From Ruminococcaceae bacterium UBA7075 (GTDB lineage: Bacteria; Bacillota; Clostridia; Oscillospirales; Acutalibacteraceae), in NCBI GenBank assembly GCA_002493635.1, contig DKZL01000043.1, forward strand, positions 1 through 14,279: 14,279 bases of DNA, given 5' to 3'. The position numbers and the translations under genes were made by a program. Within the stretch, counting starts at the first letter, position 1. The number at the start of each line of letters is the position of its first letter. The notes under the pieces are model-generated. The model was not told where the DNA came from, ran no database searches, and saw nothing but the letters and a program-made list of their open reading frames with translations. Shown piece by piece: positions 7,159 through 14,252 of this stretch.

Positions 7159-7237
7159 GTACAGTTTGATTATACACTCAATCTGTATATTTGATAATGT
7201 ACAATTTATATTATTTTTATAGGTACAGTTTGTATCA
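7159..7237. promoter_or_regulatory. Operator-like direct repeats around the B6 operon promoter
   Basis: On the plus strand, GTACAGTTTGATTAT (from 7159), GTACAATTTATATTA (7199-7213) and GTACAGTTTGTATCA (7223-7237) are imperfect direct repeats; a weaker copy, GTATATTTGATAA, begins at 7185. The first overlaps the predicted -10 box and the second abuts the -35 box of the kinase promoter, a layout fitting a transcription factor site. MocR/GntR-type regulators such as PdxR control B6 genes and often bind spaced direct repeats, so such a protein is a candidate, but no regulator gene lies in the window. This is inference from pattern and position. Confidence 0.45.
7169..7197 (-). promoter_or_regulatory. 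Promoter for the B6 salvage operon
   Basis: On the minus strand TTATCA (7197-7192) and a perfect TATAAT (7174-7169) are separated by 17 bases. Transcription should start near 7162, leaving a leader of about 50-60 bases. This placement means that the upstream GTG at 7177 cannot be the kinase start on this transcript. Confidence 0.65.
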
Positions 7238-7266
7238 ACTTTCTAAGATAATTGACTGAAAAATAA

Positions 7267-7347
7267 ATACTTGATATTATTACAACAGAATATGCAGATA
7301 TTGAGGAATTTTTAAGCAAGTATGACATTAATAAATACAGAGATTAA
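7267..7347 (+). pseudogene. Possible 3' remnant of a lost gene
   Basis: Between the B6 promoter and the GNAT terminator, one plus-strand frame stays open for 26 codons and reads like a genuine protein C-terminus (ending TTEYADIEEFLSKYDINKYRD, then TAA). It has no start codon with a ribosome binding site and is closed upstream by a stop at 7264-7266. A strong hairpin lies 12 bases after its stop. It may be the tail of a deleted gene that once faced the hairpin from this side. Too short to assign a family; chance is possible. Confidence 0.25.
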
Positions 7348-7359
7348 GTATGTAAAAAT

Positions 7360-7394
7360 AACGGCTGAGGTTTCAAGTTGAAATCTCAGCCGTT
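7360..7394. terminator. Strong hairpin terminator after the VOC-Fic-SDR-GNAT run
   Basis: A 15-base inverted repeat with a single G-T wobble (AACGGCTGAGGTTTC against GAAATCTCAGCCGTT) closes a 5-base loop. On the minus strand it is followed by ATTTTTAC, a good terminator for the GNAT gene that stops 11 bases before it. On the plus strand it is followed by TGTTTAGTTTATT, so it may also work in the other direction. Confidence 0.85.
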
Positions 7395-7405
7395 TGTTTA
7401 GTTTA

Positions 7406-7831
7406 TTATAAATATTTCTTAAAATAATAGCGTGAATGACCGCCCTGCGGACATTCATCAAGTGTGCCGAACAGTTCATAGCCGTTTTTTATGTAAAAAT
7501 CCTTTGCCTGAAAATCAAAGGTATCAAGATGAATAAGCGTTGCACCCTTAGATTTGGCAGTCTGCTCAAGCTCTTTTAATAGGTATGTACCCAAGCCTTC
7601 GCCCCTGTGTTCCTCGCTCACCCACAAAATGTCAAGATAAACAACATTCCAGCAGTACATTTTTGCAACAATCCCTGCAATAATATTGCCGCTGTCGTCA
7701 ACAAGCTTTTTATCAAGACTTTCAAACGCAATCTCCTGCCGCTGAGGTACCTGTGACAAATTGTATTCTACAAGCCTGTCGCAAATGTATTCTGCATCTT
7801 TTTCCGCACAATCGGTTATCCTGTATTTCAT
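7406..7831 (-). CDS. GNAT family N-acetyltransferase
   Basis: This protein of about 141 residues belongs to the acetyl-CoA-dependent GNAT superfamily. The acetyl-CoA pyrophosphate loop is clear in VSEEHRGEGLGTYLL, followed by a helix and then the C-terminal FQAKDFYIKNGYELFGTL block, a typical end of the fold in the HPA2-like group. The acceptor substrate is not predictable. The ATG at 7831 (MKYRITD) matches how relatives usually begin; a GTG four codons upstream at 7843 overlaps the SDR stop codon (GTGA) and is an alternative start. Neither has a strong ribosome binding site, so translation may be coupled to the SDR gene just upstream. It is the last gene of the run and is followed at once by the hairpin at 7360-7394. 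Confidence 0.85.
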   Translation of the reverse strand: MKYRITDCAEKDAEYICDRLVEYNLSQVPQRQEIAFESLDKKLVDDSGNIIAGIVAKMYCWNVVYLDILWVSEEHRGEGLGTYLLKELEQTAKSKGATLIHLDTFDFQAKDFYIKNGYELFGTLDECPQGGHSRYYFKKYL

Positions 7832-7839
7832 ATTAAAAA

Positions 7840-8598
7840 TCACTTTCCGCTTTTTCTTGACTGTACATTATATGACAGACGAGTCAGCATATTTTCGCTT
7901 ACAAAATGCTGTGCAAATTTGGTGACTTTCATCATAAAGCCGGGGATTATAATCATTTTGCCCTTTAAGGTATTATCAACAGCATATTTTGCAACATCTT
8001 TTGCATTTAGTCCCTTCATACTGAACTTTACATCTGCAACATCATTGAAAGATGTATCAACGGGTCCCGGACAGAGTGCAGACACCTTGACATTAATATT
8101 ATCTCGTCTTAATTCTTCGTGTATTGCCTCGGTAAGCCGAACAACATAGTTTTTTGAGGCATAATAGCTTGAAAAGGTAGGACCTGCAAGGAAGCCTGCC
8201 GATGAACCCACATTAAGAATGTAACCGCTGTTTTTCTTTACCATATCCTGTAAGTAGAGCTTTGTTAAAATGTGAAGTGATGATACGTTTGTATGTATCA
8301 GATTAATTTCCTGTTCAAGCGGAACCTCAAGAAACTTGCCGTACATGCCAAAACCGGCATTATTAGCGAGAAAATCAATATCTTCATTCTTGGTATGCTC
8401 GTATAAATCCAATGCGTCCTGCTCACGGGCAAGGTCAAGGGTGATAACACGCACATTAACATTCGACAGTTCTTCTTTGAGAGCATTCAGCTTGTCTGTA
8501 CTGCGTGCAACCACAATCAAATCATAGCCCATTGATGCAAGATAGCGTGCAATCTCTCTTCCAATGCCCGAACTTGCTCCTGTTACCAATGCTTTCAT
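7840..8598 (-). CDS. SDR family NAD(P)-dependent oxidoreductase
   Basis: This classical short-chain dehydrogenase/reductase of 252 residues has all the hallmarks: the cofactor loop TGASSGIG (6-13), NNAG (79-82), Asn104, the catalytic Ser in VGSSAG (130-135), YxxxK with Tyr145 and Lys149, and CPGPV (176-180). Arg32 after the second strand (VVARS) suggests NADP preference, but this is inference. It resembles the DltE/YqjQ-like general oxidoreductases rather than a characterised pathway enzyme, and the substrate is unknown. The ATG at 8598 was chosen because AGGAG lies seven bases before it and the glycine-rich loop then sits at the normal distance; a longer frame from 8646 would overlap the Fic gene. 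It follows Fic by 19 bases and precedes the GNAT gene directly. Confidence 0.88.
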   Translation of the reverse strand: MKALVTGASSGIGREIARYLASMGYDLIVVARSTDKLNALKEELSNVNVRVITLDLAREQDALDLYEHTKNEDIDFLANNAGFGMYGKFLEVPLEQEINLIHTNVSSLHILTKLYLQDMVKKNSGYILNVGSSAGFLAGPTFSSYYASKNYVVRLTEAIHEELRRDNINVKVSALCPGPVDTSFNDVADVKFSMKGLNAKDVAKYAVDNTLKGKMIIIPGFMMKVTKFAQHFVSENMLTRLSYNVQSRKSGK

Positions 8599-8617
8599 AT
8601 CATCACTCCTACTTACT

Positions 8618-9223
8618 CTATAATTCCTCTGTCTTATAAACGGCATAGCCTTCGTAATAATAGCTGTGGTCTATACCTTTCATATAAATCTCTCTGTCAT
8701 TGATTTTATCGGTTAAGGCTTGTTTTAGAATATGTTTAATTTCAATATCTTTTATCGGACTTCTTTCCATTGCAAGCAGATAATCGTCTTTGTCAACCTT
8801 GCTCCAATCAATTACAAGTCCTATTTCTTTTTTTAGCATAAGGTCAAGCCATATTCTTGTACTGCGACCGTTACCCTCCCTGAATGGATGCGCTATATTC
8901 ATCTCAACATACTTTTCAATGATTTCATCAAAGGTAGATTGCGGCATTTTCTCAACATTCTCTAAAGCAGCCTTCAAATACATTACGGAGGCAAATCTGA
9001 AATTTCCCTTTGCAATATTAACATCTCTTATCTTTCCGGCAAAAACATATATATCTTCAAATAAATACTTATGAATTTTTACAAGTGATTCATATGTTCC
9101 TGAATTTAAACTGTCCAGATATCCGCTTTCAAAAAGCTCAACTGCCTTTTTCTTGGTTAATTTTTCCTCAACCCTTGCAAGCTCCGCCGAGTCGGTAATG
9201 CCCAATTTATTTTCAAGCGTCAT
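8618..9223 (-). CDS. Fic domain protein, class III (self-inhibited AMP-transferase)
   Basis: Fic proteins transfer AMP from ATP to hydroxyl side chains of target proteins. This 201-residue protein has the complete active-site motif HPFREGNGR at 112-120 plus Arg123, with the flap region KGNFRFASVMYL (72-83) upstream. Near the C-terminus SYYYEG (187-192) matches the inhibitory motif (S/T)xxxE(G/N). Placed at the C-terminus, this is the class III arrangement of Neisseria meningitidis NmFic, where the glutamate blocks productive ATP binding and a tyrosine right after the serine is autoAMPylated; here Glu191 and Tyr188 take those positions. No separate antitoxin gene is needed or seen. Length is close to NmFic. 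AGGAAAGGAAAG precedes ATG. It lies in a tight run, 18 bases after the VOC gene and 19 before the SDR gene. The target protein is unknown; DNA gyrase is a precedent in relatives. Confidence 0.9.
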   Translation of the reverse strand: MTLENKLGITDSAELARVEEKLTKKKAVELFESGYLDSLNSGTYESLVKIHKYLFEDIYVFAGKIRDVNIAKGNFRFASVMYLKAALENVEKMPQSTFDEIIEKYVEMNIAHPFREGNGRSTRIWLDLMLKKEIGLVIDWSKVDKDDYLLAMERSPIKDIEIKHILKQALTDKINDREIYMKGIDHSYYYEGYAVYKTEEL

Positions 9224-9241
9224 TTTTCTTTCCTTTCCTAA

Positions 9242-9676
9242 TTAATTATCAAAGTATTTGCCTGTAATCTCAATTGGATTCCCATCAGGATCTTCAAAAG
9301 TAAAATAGTAATATGGAGAATATACCTCAATATATCGAATAGGCGTGAGATTTCCTGCAATATCAAGTTCTTTAATTCTTAGATACTCTTTTTGTAAATC
9401 ATGAACACCGATATTAATAAAAACCTTTTTGCTATTTTCTTTTTCGGCAATTTTATGTGTATCGTCATATTCAGGATAATATTCGCCTTTTGTTTTAACT
9501 CTTTCAGGATAATTAACATCAAACAATCCATTCATTAAACAAATGTTGAGTCCATTATTATCAAATATAGCAAATCTTTCATTTAAAACAGATACTTTCA
9601 TATCTAATATTTTTTCATAAAAATCCAGTGATTTGCTAAAATCTTTTACAATTAAATAAATTGAAGTATATCTCAT
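9242..9676 (-). CDS. VOC family protein (glyoxalase/bleomycin resistance/dioxygenase fold)
   Basis: This 144-residue protein has the vicinal-oxygen-chelate pattern: an opening strand and helix (IYLIVKDFSKSLDFYEKILD), a second half-module starting around the KKVFINIGVHDL strand, and the usual ending FEDPDGNPIEI in which Glu136 would be a metal ligand. Such proteins range from glyoxalases to antibiotic-binding resistance proteins; nothing here fixes the reaction. The ATG at 9676 is preferred because GGTGA lies about six bases upstream; the frame extends four codons further to a GTG. It is the first gene of the run followed by Fic, SDR and GNAT. No strong promoter or terminator was found in the 78 bases between it and the bile salt hydrolase gene, so read-through from that gene is possible. 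Confidence 0.83.
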   Translation of the reverse strand: MRYTSIYLIVKDFSKSLDFYEKILDMKVSVLNERFAIFDNNGLNICLMNGLFDVNYPERVKTKGEYYPEYDDTHKIAEKENSKKVFINIGVHDLQKEYLRIKELDIAGNLTPIRYIEVYSPYYYFTFEDPDGNPIEITGKYFDN

Positions 9677-9754
9677 AATTTTCACCAATATTCAATTCTA
9701 TATTAAACTCTTGAAATCAAAGCTACGCTCTCGGCCTGAATCGTAATTTCTCGT

Positions 9755-10729
9755 TTAATTTTGCATTTTTATATGCTCCTCTTTAATCATCGGGTATCTT
9801 ATCAGAAAAACACCATCAAGATTCTCTTTGTGCATATAAACCGCTGTAATTTGATGATTATCATAGGTGGTATAATAATAAATGCCCTTGTTCGCATTAC
9901 AACACGAAGTGTAAATTGTGATTTCATATTTTCCGTTTCCGACATCGCAACAGCCTCTCTGCTGATCTACAGAACCGAGAATATGAAAAAACTGGCTTAC
10001 GCTTTCTGATTCCGAGCTGCCGGAAATAGAATTCATTTTCGTAAAGGCAACCCTTACAAAACGAGATTGGGATGATAAATCTCCCGGAAGTCCCAAAGCA
10101 CCCATACCTCGGCTATAACAATATAAGGGCAATTTGTCAGAGAAATGATTTTCAGGAGATTTTGGAGATAAATTCATATAATTATTTAAATTAAACATCT
10201 GCTCGTTAAACGGCGGGTTATTTGCCAGTACTCCCACAGGATTATCATAAACATTTATGCCGTTCTTTGTTGATTCCACCGTTATAGCTTCACTGCAATC
10301 AGCAATAATCCAATGGAGTTGAGCCACAGGCAAATCCTTATTAAAAGGTGTATTCACAAGATTGATTTTCTCTAATAATTTTCGTGAATCTTTTACTGTG
10401 GCGCACTGCCCGAGAATCCAAGGAATAAATTCAAAAGAAGCAACATTGTCCTTATCATTTCTGTTTTCCGTGTAATATGCATTGCCGACAAAATTCAAGC
10501 CTGCCATTCCGAGTCCTTTTTCATTTACTGCATCATAATATAACGGATAGTTTTCTGCAATATGCGCCATACCAATCATTGCATAATGCTTTTTCATAAC
10601 ACCCATATTTTTAAAGCGGAAACAGTAATTATGCGGTGTTATAACAACCTCTCCACCGTATGAAAAATCATAATCCAATGTTCTGCCGAAATAAAAATCC
10701 TTCGTTTTATAAGTTACTGCTGTACACAT
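9755..10729 (-). CDS. bsh: Bile salt hydrolase (choloylglycine hydrolase, linear amide C-N hydrolase)
   Basis: The enzyme hydrolyses the amide bond of glycine- or taurine-conjugated bile acids. It belongs to the Ntn-hydrolase superfamily: removal of Met1 exposes Cys2 (MCTA) as the nucleophile. The other active-site residues are present: Arg16, Asp19, Asn79 in AGLNF, Asn171 in the ANNPPF segment, and Arg223 in SRFVRVAF. Asn79, where penicillin V acylases usually have Tyr, favours bile salt over penicillin V as substrate, although family members can overlap. At 324 residues it has the normal length, with no signal peptide, so it should be cytoplasmic. GAGGT lies six bases before ATG. It has its own promoter at 10760-10788 and separates two gene groups. 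Its presence points to a vertebrate gut habitat. Confidence 0.9.
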   Translation of the reverse strand: MCTAVTYKTKDFYFGRTLDYDFSYGGEVVITPHNYCFRFKNMGVMKKHYAMIGMAHIAENYPLYYDAVNEKGLGMAGLNFVGNAYYTENRNDKDNVASFEFIPWILGQCATVKDSRKLLEKINLVNTPFNKDLPVAQLHWIIADCSEAITVESTKNGINVYDNPVGVLANNPPFNEQMFNLNNYMNLSPKSPENHFSDKLPLYCYSRGMGALGLPGDLSSQSRFVRVAFTKMNSISGSSESESVSQFFHILGSVDQQRGCCDVGNGKYEITIYTSCCNANKGIYYYTTYDNHQITAVYMHKENLDGVFLIRYPMIKEEHIKMQN

Positions 10730-10759
10730 AGTTTTACCTCACATTCTTATATTAACATA

Positions 10760-10788
10760 TCTATAGTGAAACCATAATCTTGTGTAAA
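10760..10788 (-). promoter_or_regulatory. Promoter for the bile salt hydrolase gene
   Basis: On the minus strand TTTACA (10788-10783) and TATAGA (10765-10760) are separated by exactly 17 bases. Transcription should start near 10753, about 23 bases before the ATG and just upstream of the GAGGT ribosome binding site. Confidence 0.6.
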
Positions 10789-10807
10789 AACATATACAAA
10801 CAGAAAT

Positions 10808-11254
10808 TTACCGCTTAAACACGAATTCCTGAACCGGACTTCCAAACTCTTCAGTTAGTTTGCCCTCAACAAAACCTATCCGTTTATAAAATGCTCTTGC
10901 AGGTACTCCTTCCGGTACTCCAGCACGATATGTAGTAACGACTACATCTTTTGCGGAATCCAGAAGTTCAAACATATTATTGACCATTTTTTCAGCAATA
11001 TGTTGTCTCCGATATTCAGCATCAACAGCTAAAAAGCAAAGCATATTATTCTCCTTCGAAAATAATAGTGCACCTACAATCTTATTATCAATAATTGCAC
11101 ATATGGCGGATTCTTTGTTAATAAAGGATAAAACTGTTTTCTTGTGTTCATCCATAGCTTCTTTTGTTTCAAGACCGGGAAAATTTTTCTTTACTTTATC
11201 TACCAACACCATCCAATTATCAATATCGTTTATATTTCCAAGTCTGATTTCCAT
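10808..11254 (-). CDS. GNAT family N-acetyltransferase
   Basis: This 148-residue protein is a second GNAT enzyme, unrelated at close range to the one at 7406-7831. The acetyl-CoA-binding loop is VDAEYRRQHIAEKMV; it has His where many members have Gly (RRQGIA), a mild departure seen in functional relatives. The C-terminal part carries ARAFYKRIGFVEGKL, the usual end of the fold, and a closing strand. The acceptor is unknown. GGGGT lies five bases before ATG. It begins 28 bases after the stop of rlmD with no terminator between, so it is probably the second gene of that transcript. No terminator is visible between it and the bile salt hydrolase gene. Confidence 0.84.
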   Translation of the reverse strand: MEIRLGNINDIDNWMVLVDKVKKNFPGLETKEAMDEHKKTVLSFINKESAICAIIDNKIVGALLFSKENNMLCFLAVDAEYRRQHIAEKMVNNMFELLDSAKDVVVTTYRAGVPEGVPARAFYKRIGFVEGKLTEEFGSPVQEFVFKR

Positions 11255-11282
11255 TTATTACCCCACAAGTTCTTATTTATTG

Positions 11283-12644
11283 TTATACCCTTGTTATCAA
11301 CGCCACACTCTCAACATGAGCGGTGCGGCTGAACATATCACACGGGGTTACTTCATTTGTTTTGTAGCCCTGCTCTTCAAAATATTTTAAATCTCTTGCA
11401 AGTGTTGCAGGGTCGCACGACACATAAACAACTCGCTTTGGCTGCATTTGTGAAATTGTTTTTACAAGCTCTTCGCCGCACCCCTTACGAGGAGGATCAA
11501 GAATTACAACATCAGGCTTCAATCCCTCTTTTGCAAGCTCTGCCACTGCCTTTGGTGCGTCCGAACAAATAAAACGAGCGTTTGTTATTCCGTTATTTTT
11601 GGCGTTTTCATTTGCATCTTTGATTGCATCTTCAATAATCTCTACACCCACAAGTGTTTTACAGCAGTTTGCCATTGTAAGCCCTATTGTACCCGTTCCG
11701 CAGTACAAATCAAGCAGAATTTCGTCGGATTGCAAGTTTGCATATTCTTTTGCCTTGTTATAAAGCTTTTCCGCTTGTTTTCTGTTAACCTGCCAGAACG
11801 AAAACGGAGAGATTTTGAATTTCAAACCACACAGTTCATCAGTTATGTAGTCTGCGCCGTATGCCGTTCGATTTTTACTTCCTAAAATCACATTTGTTTT
11901 TTCCCTGTTAGAATTAATAATTACACTTTTAAGATTTGGCAACTCATCTTTAAGCATCTTAACAAGCATATCCTCCTGTTTAAGACCGTTGCCGTTGACA
12001 ACATAGCAGACCATAAGTTCATTTGTAACCTCTCCCATACGAATATAAAGATGTCTGAGTCTGCCCTTGCCAGTCTGTTCGTCATAAATATCGTTACCTG
12101 TGATTTCAATAAACTTTCGTGTAATCTGCATTACCTTAGTGAAAATTTCAGGCTGTAAAATGCAGTCGTCACAATCAATAATTCTGTGACTGTGAAAGGC
12201 GTAAAATCCAATTTGAAGATTATTGTTGCTGTCTGTTCCGATAGGAAACTGTGCCTTGTTACGGTAACGGTCTGTCTGCTCAGAACGTATAATAGGCTTA
12301 AAGTTTGTGCTGATTCCGCCAATTCGGGTTACAGCGTCCTCTACTCTCTGCTGCTTGATTTTACACTCTTCATCATAACTTATATGCCGCCACACACAAC
12401 CGCCGCATTTTGAAAAATACGGACAGTCAGGCTCAATTCTTGCAGGAGATGGAGCGATAATATCTTCAATCTTGCCGAAAGCATATGTTTTTTTGACTTT
12501 GAGAATACGGACCGATAGTTCATCACCTATTGCAGAATTAGGCACAAAAACCGCTATGCCGTCTTCTGTTTTGCCAACACCACTGCCCTCTGCCGTGGCA
12601 GATGAAATATATAATTTTATAATATCGTTTTTCTTTAAATTCAT
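11283..12644 (-). CDS. rlmD: 23S rRNA (uracil-C5)-methyltransferase, RlmD/RlmCD family
   Basis: This 453-residue enzyme makes 5-methyluridine in 23S rRNA using SAM. It has an N-terminal TRAM RNA-binding domain (about 1-60), cysteines of a 4Fe-4S cluster (Cys74, Cys80, Cys83 and Cys161, matching the ligands of E. coli RumA), and a Rossmann methyltransferase domain with DLYCGTGTIGL at 312-322, a DPPRKG motif, the catalytic Cys410 in SCDPATLARD, and a C-terminal DMFSRTAHVE block with the general base. In Gram-positive bacteria members of this family can modify both U747 and U1939 (RlmCD); which sites apply here cannot be told. ATG at 12644 has GGAGAT upstream; a TTG four codons earlier lies on that site and is rejected. 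It is divergent from murC, and the GNAT gene follows after 28 bases. Confidence 0.92.
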   Translation of the reverse strand: MNLKKNDIIKLYISSATAEGSGVGKTEDGIAVFVPNSAIGDELSVRILKVKKTYAFGKIEDIIAPSPARIEPDCPYFSKCGGCVWRHISYDEECKIKQQRVEDAVTRIGGISTNFKPIIRSEQTDRYRNKAQFPIGTDSNNNLQIGFYAFHSHRIIDCDDCILQPEIFTKVMQITRKFIEITGNDIYDEQTGKGRLRHLYIRMGEVTNELMVCYVVNGNGLKQEDMLVKMLKDELPNLKSVIINSNREKTNVILGSKNRTAYGADYITDELCGLKFKISPFSFWQVNRKQAEKLYNKAKEYANLQSDEILLDLYCGTGTIGLTMANCCKTLVGVEIIEDAIKDANENAKNNGITNARFICSDAPKAVAELAKEGLKPDVVILDPPRKGCGEELVKTISQMQPKRVVYVSCDPATLARDLKYFEEQGYKTNEVTPCDMFSRTAHVESVALITRV

Positions 12645-12684
12645 AAGTATCTCCAAGAATTTCTGAACATTTTATATATATTAT

Positions 12685-12713
12685 ATTTTACCATTACTGC
12701 GCTTAAATGGCAA
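12685..12713 (-). promoter_or_regulatory. Promoter for rlmD and the downstream GNAT gene
   Basis: On the minus strand TTGCCA (12713-12708) and TAAAAT (12690-12685) are separated by 17 bases, and TGG directly before the -10 makes an extended -10. It is among the best promoters in the window. Transcription should start near 12678, giving a leader of about 34 bases. It faces the murC promoter across about 60 bases, so the two could influence each other. Confidence 0.7.
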
Positions 12714-12770
12714 TATGATAAAAATATTAATAAATTGCATTTGGGTATTTATTTTTTCCTGATTTAGTTT

Positions 12771-12776
12771 TATAAT
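12771..12776 (+). promoter_or_regulatory. -10 element for murC
   Basis: A perfect TATAAT lies 41 bases upstream of the murC start. The -35 region at 17-bp spacing (TTTATT) is poor, so the promoter may be weak or activator-dependent. Transcription would start near 12783. Confidence 0.5.
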
Positions 12777-12816
12777 AGTAATGTTATGATTAAAATTGAG
12801 TAAGGAGTGTAGTTTT

Positions 12817-14202
12817 TTGAACTGCGACAATCTTTTAAATGATATAAAACGAATTCATTTCATCGGCATCGGCGGCAGCGGTATGTGCCCTCTTGCTGAA
12901 ATTCTTAGAAGCGAGGGTTTTGAGATTTCAGGCTCTGATATGAACGAGGGTGAAACTCTCGATAAAATAAAAAGCTATGGTATTCCTGTGTTTATGGGTC
13001 ACACCAAAGAAAATATTGAGGGTGCAGAACTTGTTGTATATTCTGCGGCAATCAAAGAAGATAACCCAGAGCGTGTTGCAGCTAAGGAACAGAAAATTCC
13101 CTGTATAGAAAGAAGCGTTATGCTTGGCATTGTTACAAGGAGATACAAAAGAAGCATTGCGGTTTCAGGTACTCACGGCAAAACTACCACAACAGGTATG
13201 CTTTCTCAGCTTTTAATCGGCAGTGGATTTGACCCCTCTGCAATTATTGGCGGCAAGCTGCCATTTATCGGCGGCAACAGCTATGTAGGCAACAGCGACA
13301 TAATCGTTTGCGAGGCTTGTGAGTATGTTGACACATTTTTAGAGCTTAATCCGTTCATTTCAATTATTCTTAATATTGATGCTGACCACCTCGATTACTT
13401 TAAAAATCTTGACAACATCAAAAAATCATTCCATCAGTTTGCAACACAAACTACCGGTCTTTTGGTATTAAACGGTGACGATAAAAATACAATGGACGCT
13501 GTCAGTGATGTTGACATTGAAAAGATTACTTACGGATTTGGTGAAAACTGCGATTACAGAGCAGTTAATGTGAGTGCTGACAAGGGCGTTCACGAACAGT
13601 ACGATTTGCTTTATAAAGGTGAGAAAATCACAAGCATTAAACTGATTGTTCCGGGCAAGCATAATATTTACAATTCACTTGCTGCGGCAGCAACCGCACA
13701 TTTTCTTGGCGCTACACCAAATGAGATTTCTGAAAATCTGCACAAGTTCGGCGGTGTTCACAGAAGATTTGAAATTCTCGGCACACCTGACGGAATCACT
13801 GTTGCCGATGATTTTGCACATCACCCCACAGAACTTACAGCTACCCTTAATGCTGCAATGAATATGGGATTTAATAAGGTATGGGCTGTATTTCAGCCTC
13901 ACACATTCTCAAGAACAGCAATGCTCCTTGATGATTTTGCAGAGGCGCTGAAAATTCCGGATGTGGCAATTATTTCTGAGATTCTGCCTGTAAGAGAAAC
14001 AAACACATACAACATATATTCAACCGACCTTGGTGCAAAGGTGCCGAATTCCGTTTGTCTTGACACTTTTGAAGAAATTACCGATTATGTTTGCAAAAAT
14101 GCAAAGGAAGGTGACCTCATTCTTACAATGGGCGGCGGCAATGTATATATGTGCGCCAATATGATTTACAAACAACTTAAATTTTTAGAAGAAAATAAAT
14201 AA
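12817..14202 (+). CDS. murC: UDP-N-acetylmuramate--L-alanine ligase
   Basis: MurC adds L-alanine to UDP-N-acetylmuramic acid, the first amino acid of the peptidoglycan stem peptide, in the cytoplasm. All three Mur ligase domains are present: the UMAG-binding Rossmann start with GIGGSG (17-22), the ATP-binding P-loop GTHGKTTTT (118-126) with DADHLD (188-193), PGKHN (279-283), and the C-terminal domain with DDFAHHPTE (331-339) and FQPHTFSRT (359-367). At 461 residues the length is normal. I chose TTG at 12817, which has AAGGAG eight bases upstream at 12803-12808 and gives an N-terminus like that of relatives. An in-frame TTG at 12796 overlaps nothing useful and lies upstream of that ribosome binding site. 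The gene stands alone with its own terminator, rather than inside a division/cell-wall cluster. Confidence 0.93.
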   Translation: MNCDNLLNDIKRIHFIGIGGSGMCPLAEILRSEGFEISGSDMNEGETLDKIKSYGIPVFMGHTKENIEGAELVVYSAAIKEDNPERVAAKEQKIPCIERSVMLGIVTRRYKRSIAVSGTHGKTTTTGMLSQLLIGSGFDPSAIIGGKLPFIGGNSYVGNSDIIVCEACEYVDTFLELNPFISIILNIDADHLDYFKNLDNIKKSFHQFATQTTGLLVLNGDDKNTMDAVSDVDIEKITYGFGENCDYRAVNVSADKGVHEQYDLLYKGEKITSIKLIVPGKHNIYNSLAAAATAHFLGATPNEISENLHKFGGVHRRFEILGTPDGITVADDFAHHPTELTATLNAAMNMGFNKVWAVFQPHTFSRTAMLLDDFAEALKIPDVAIISEILPVRETNTYNIYSTDLGAKVPNSVCLDTFEEITDYVCKNAKEGDLILTMGGGNVYMCANMIYKQLKFLEENK

Positions 14203-14219
14203 AATACCGAACACAAACT

Positions 14220-14252
14220 AAAATCCCGACTTTCTCAAGCCGGGATTTTTTT
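14220..14252 (+). terminator. Intrinsic terminator of murC
   Basis: A stem of AAAATCCCG against CGGGATTTT, extended by CTT/AAG past a single A-C mismatch and closed by a TCTC loop, is followed directly by a run of seven T residues (14246-14252). It starts 18 bases after the murC stop codon. It is the clearest intrinsic terminator in the window. Confidence 0.9.

Noticed and set aside
7112..7177. N-terminal extension of the B6 kinase from GTG at 7177
   Set aside because: It starts upstream of the predicted -10 box and of the transcription start, and adds residues unlike the conserved N-terminus of the family.
8599..8646. Longer SDR start at 8646
   Set aside because: It would overlap the Fic gene and put 16 unrelated residues before the cofactor-binding strand; ATG at 8598 has a good AGGAG site.
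8618..9223. Fic as half of a toxin-antitoxin pair
   Set aside because: Neighbouring genes are a VOC protein and an SDR enzyme, with no small antitoxin; the inhibitory motif is inside the Fic protein itself.
10980..11390. Plus-strand open frame of 136 codons across the GNAT/rlmD junction
   Set aside because: Antisense to two clear genes; hydrophobic and cysteine-rich stretches arise from the reverse complement and no start signal is present.
12796..12816. Earlier TTG start of murC
   Set aside because: The AAGGAG site lies downstream of it and is correctly spaced for TTG at 12817.
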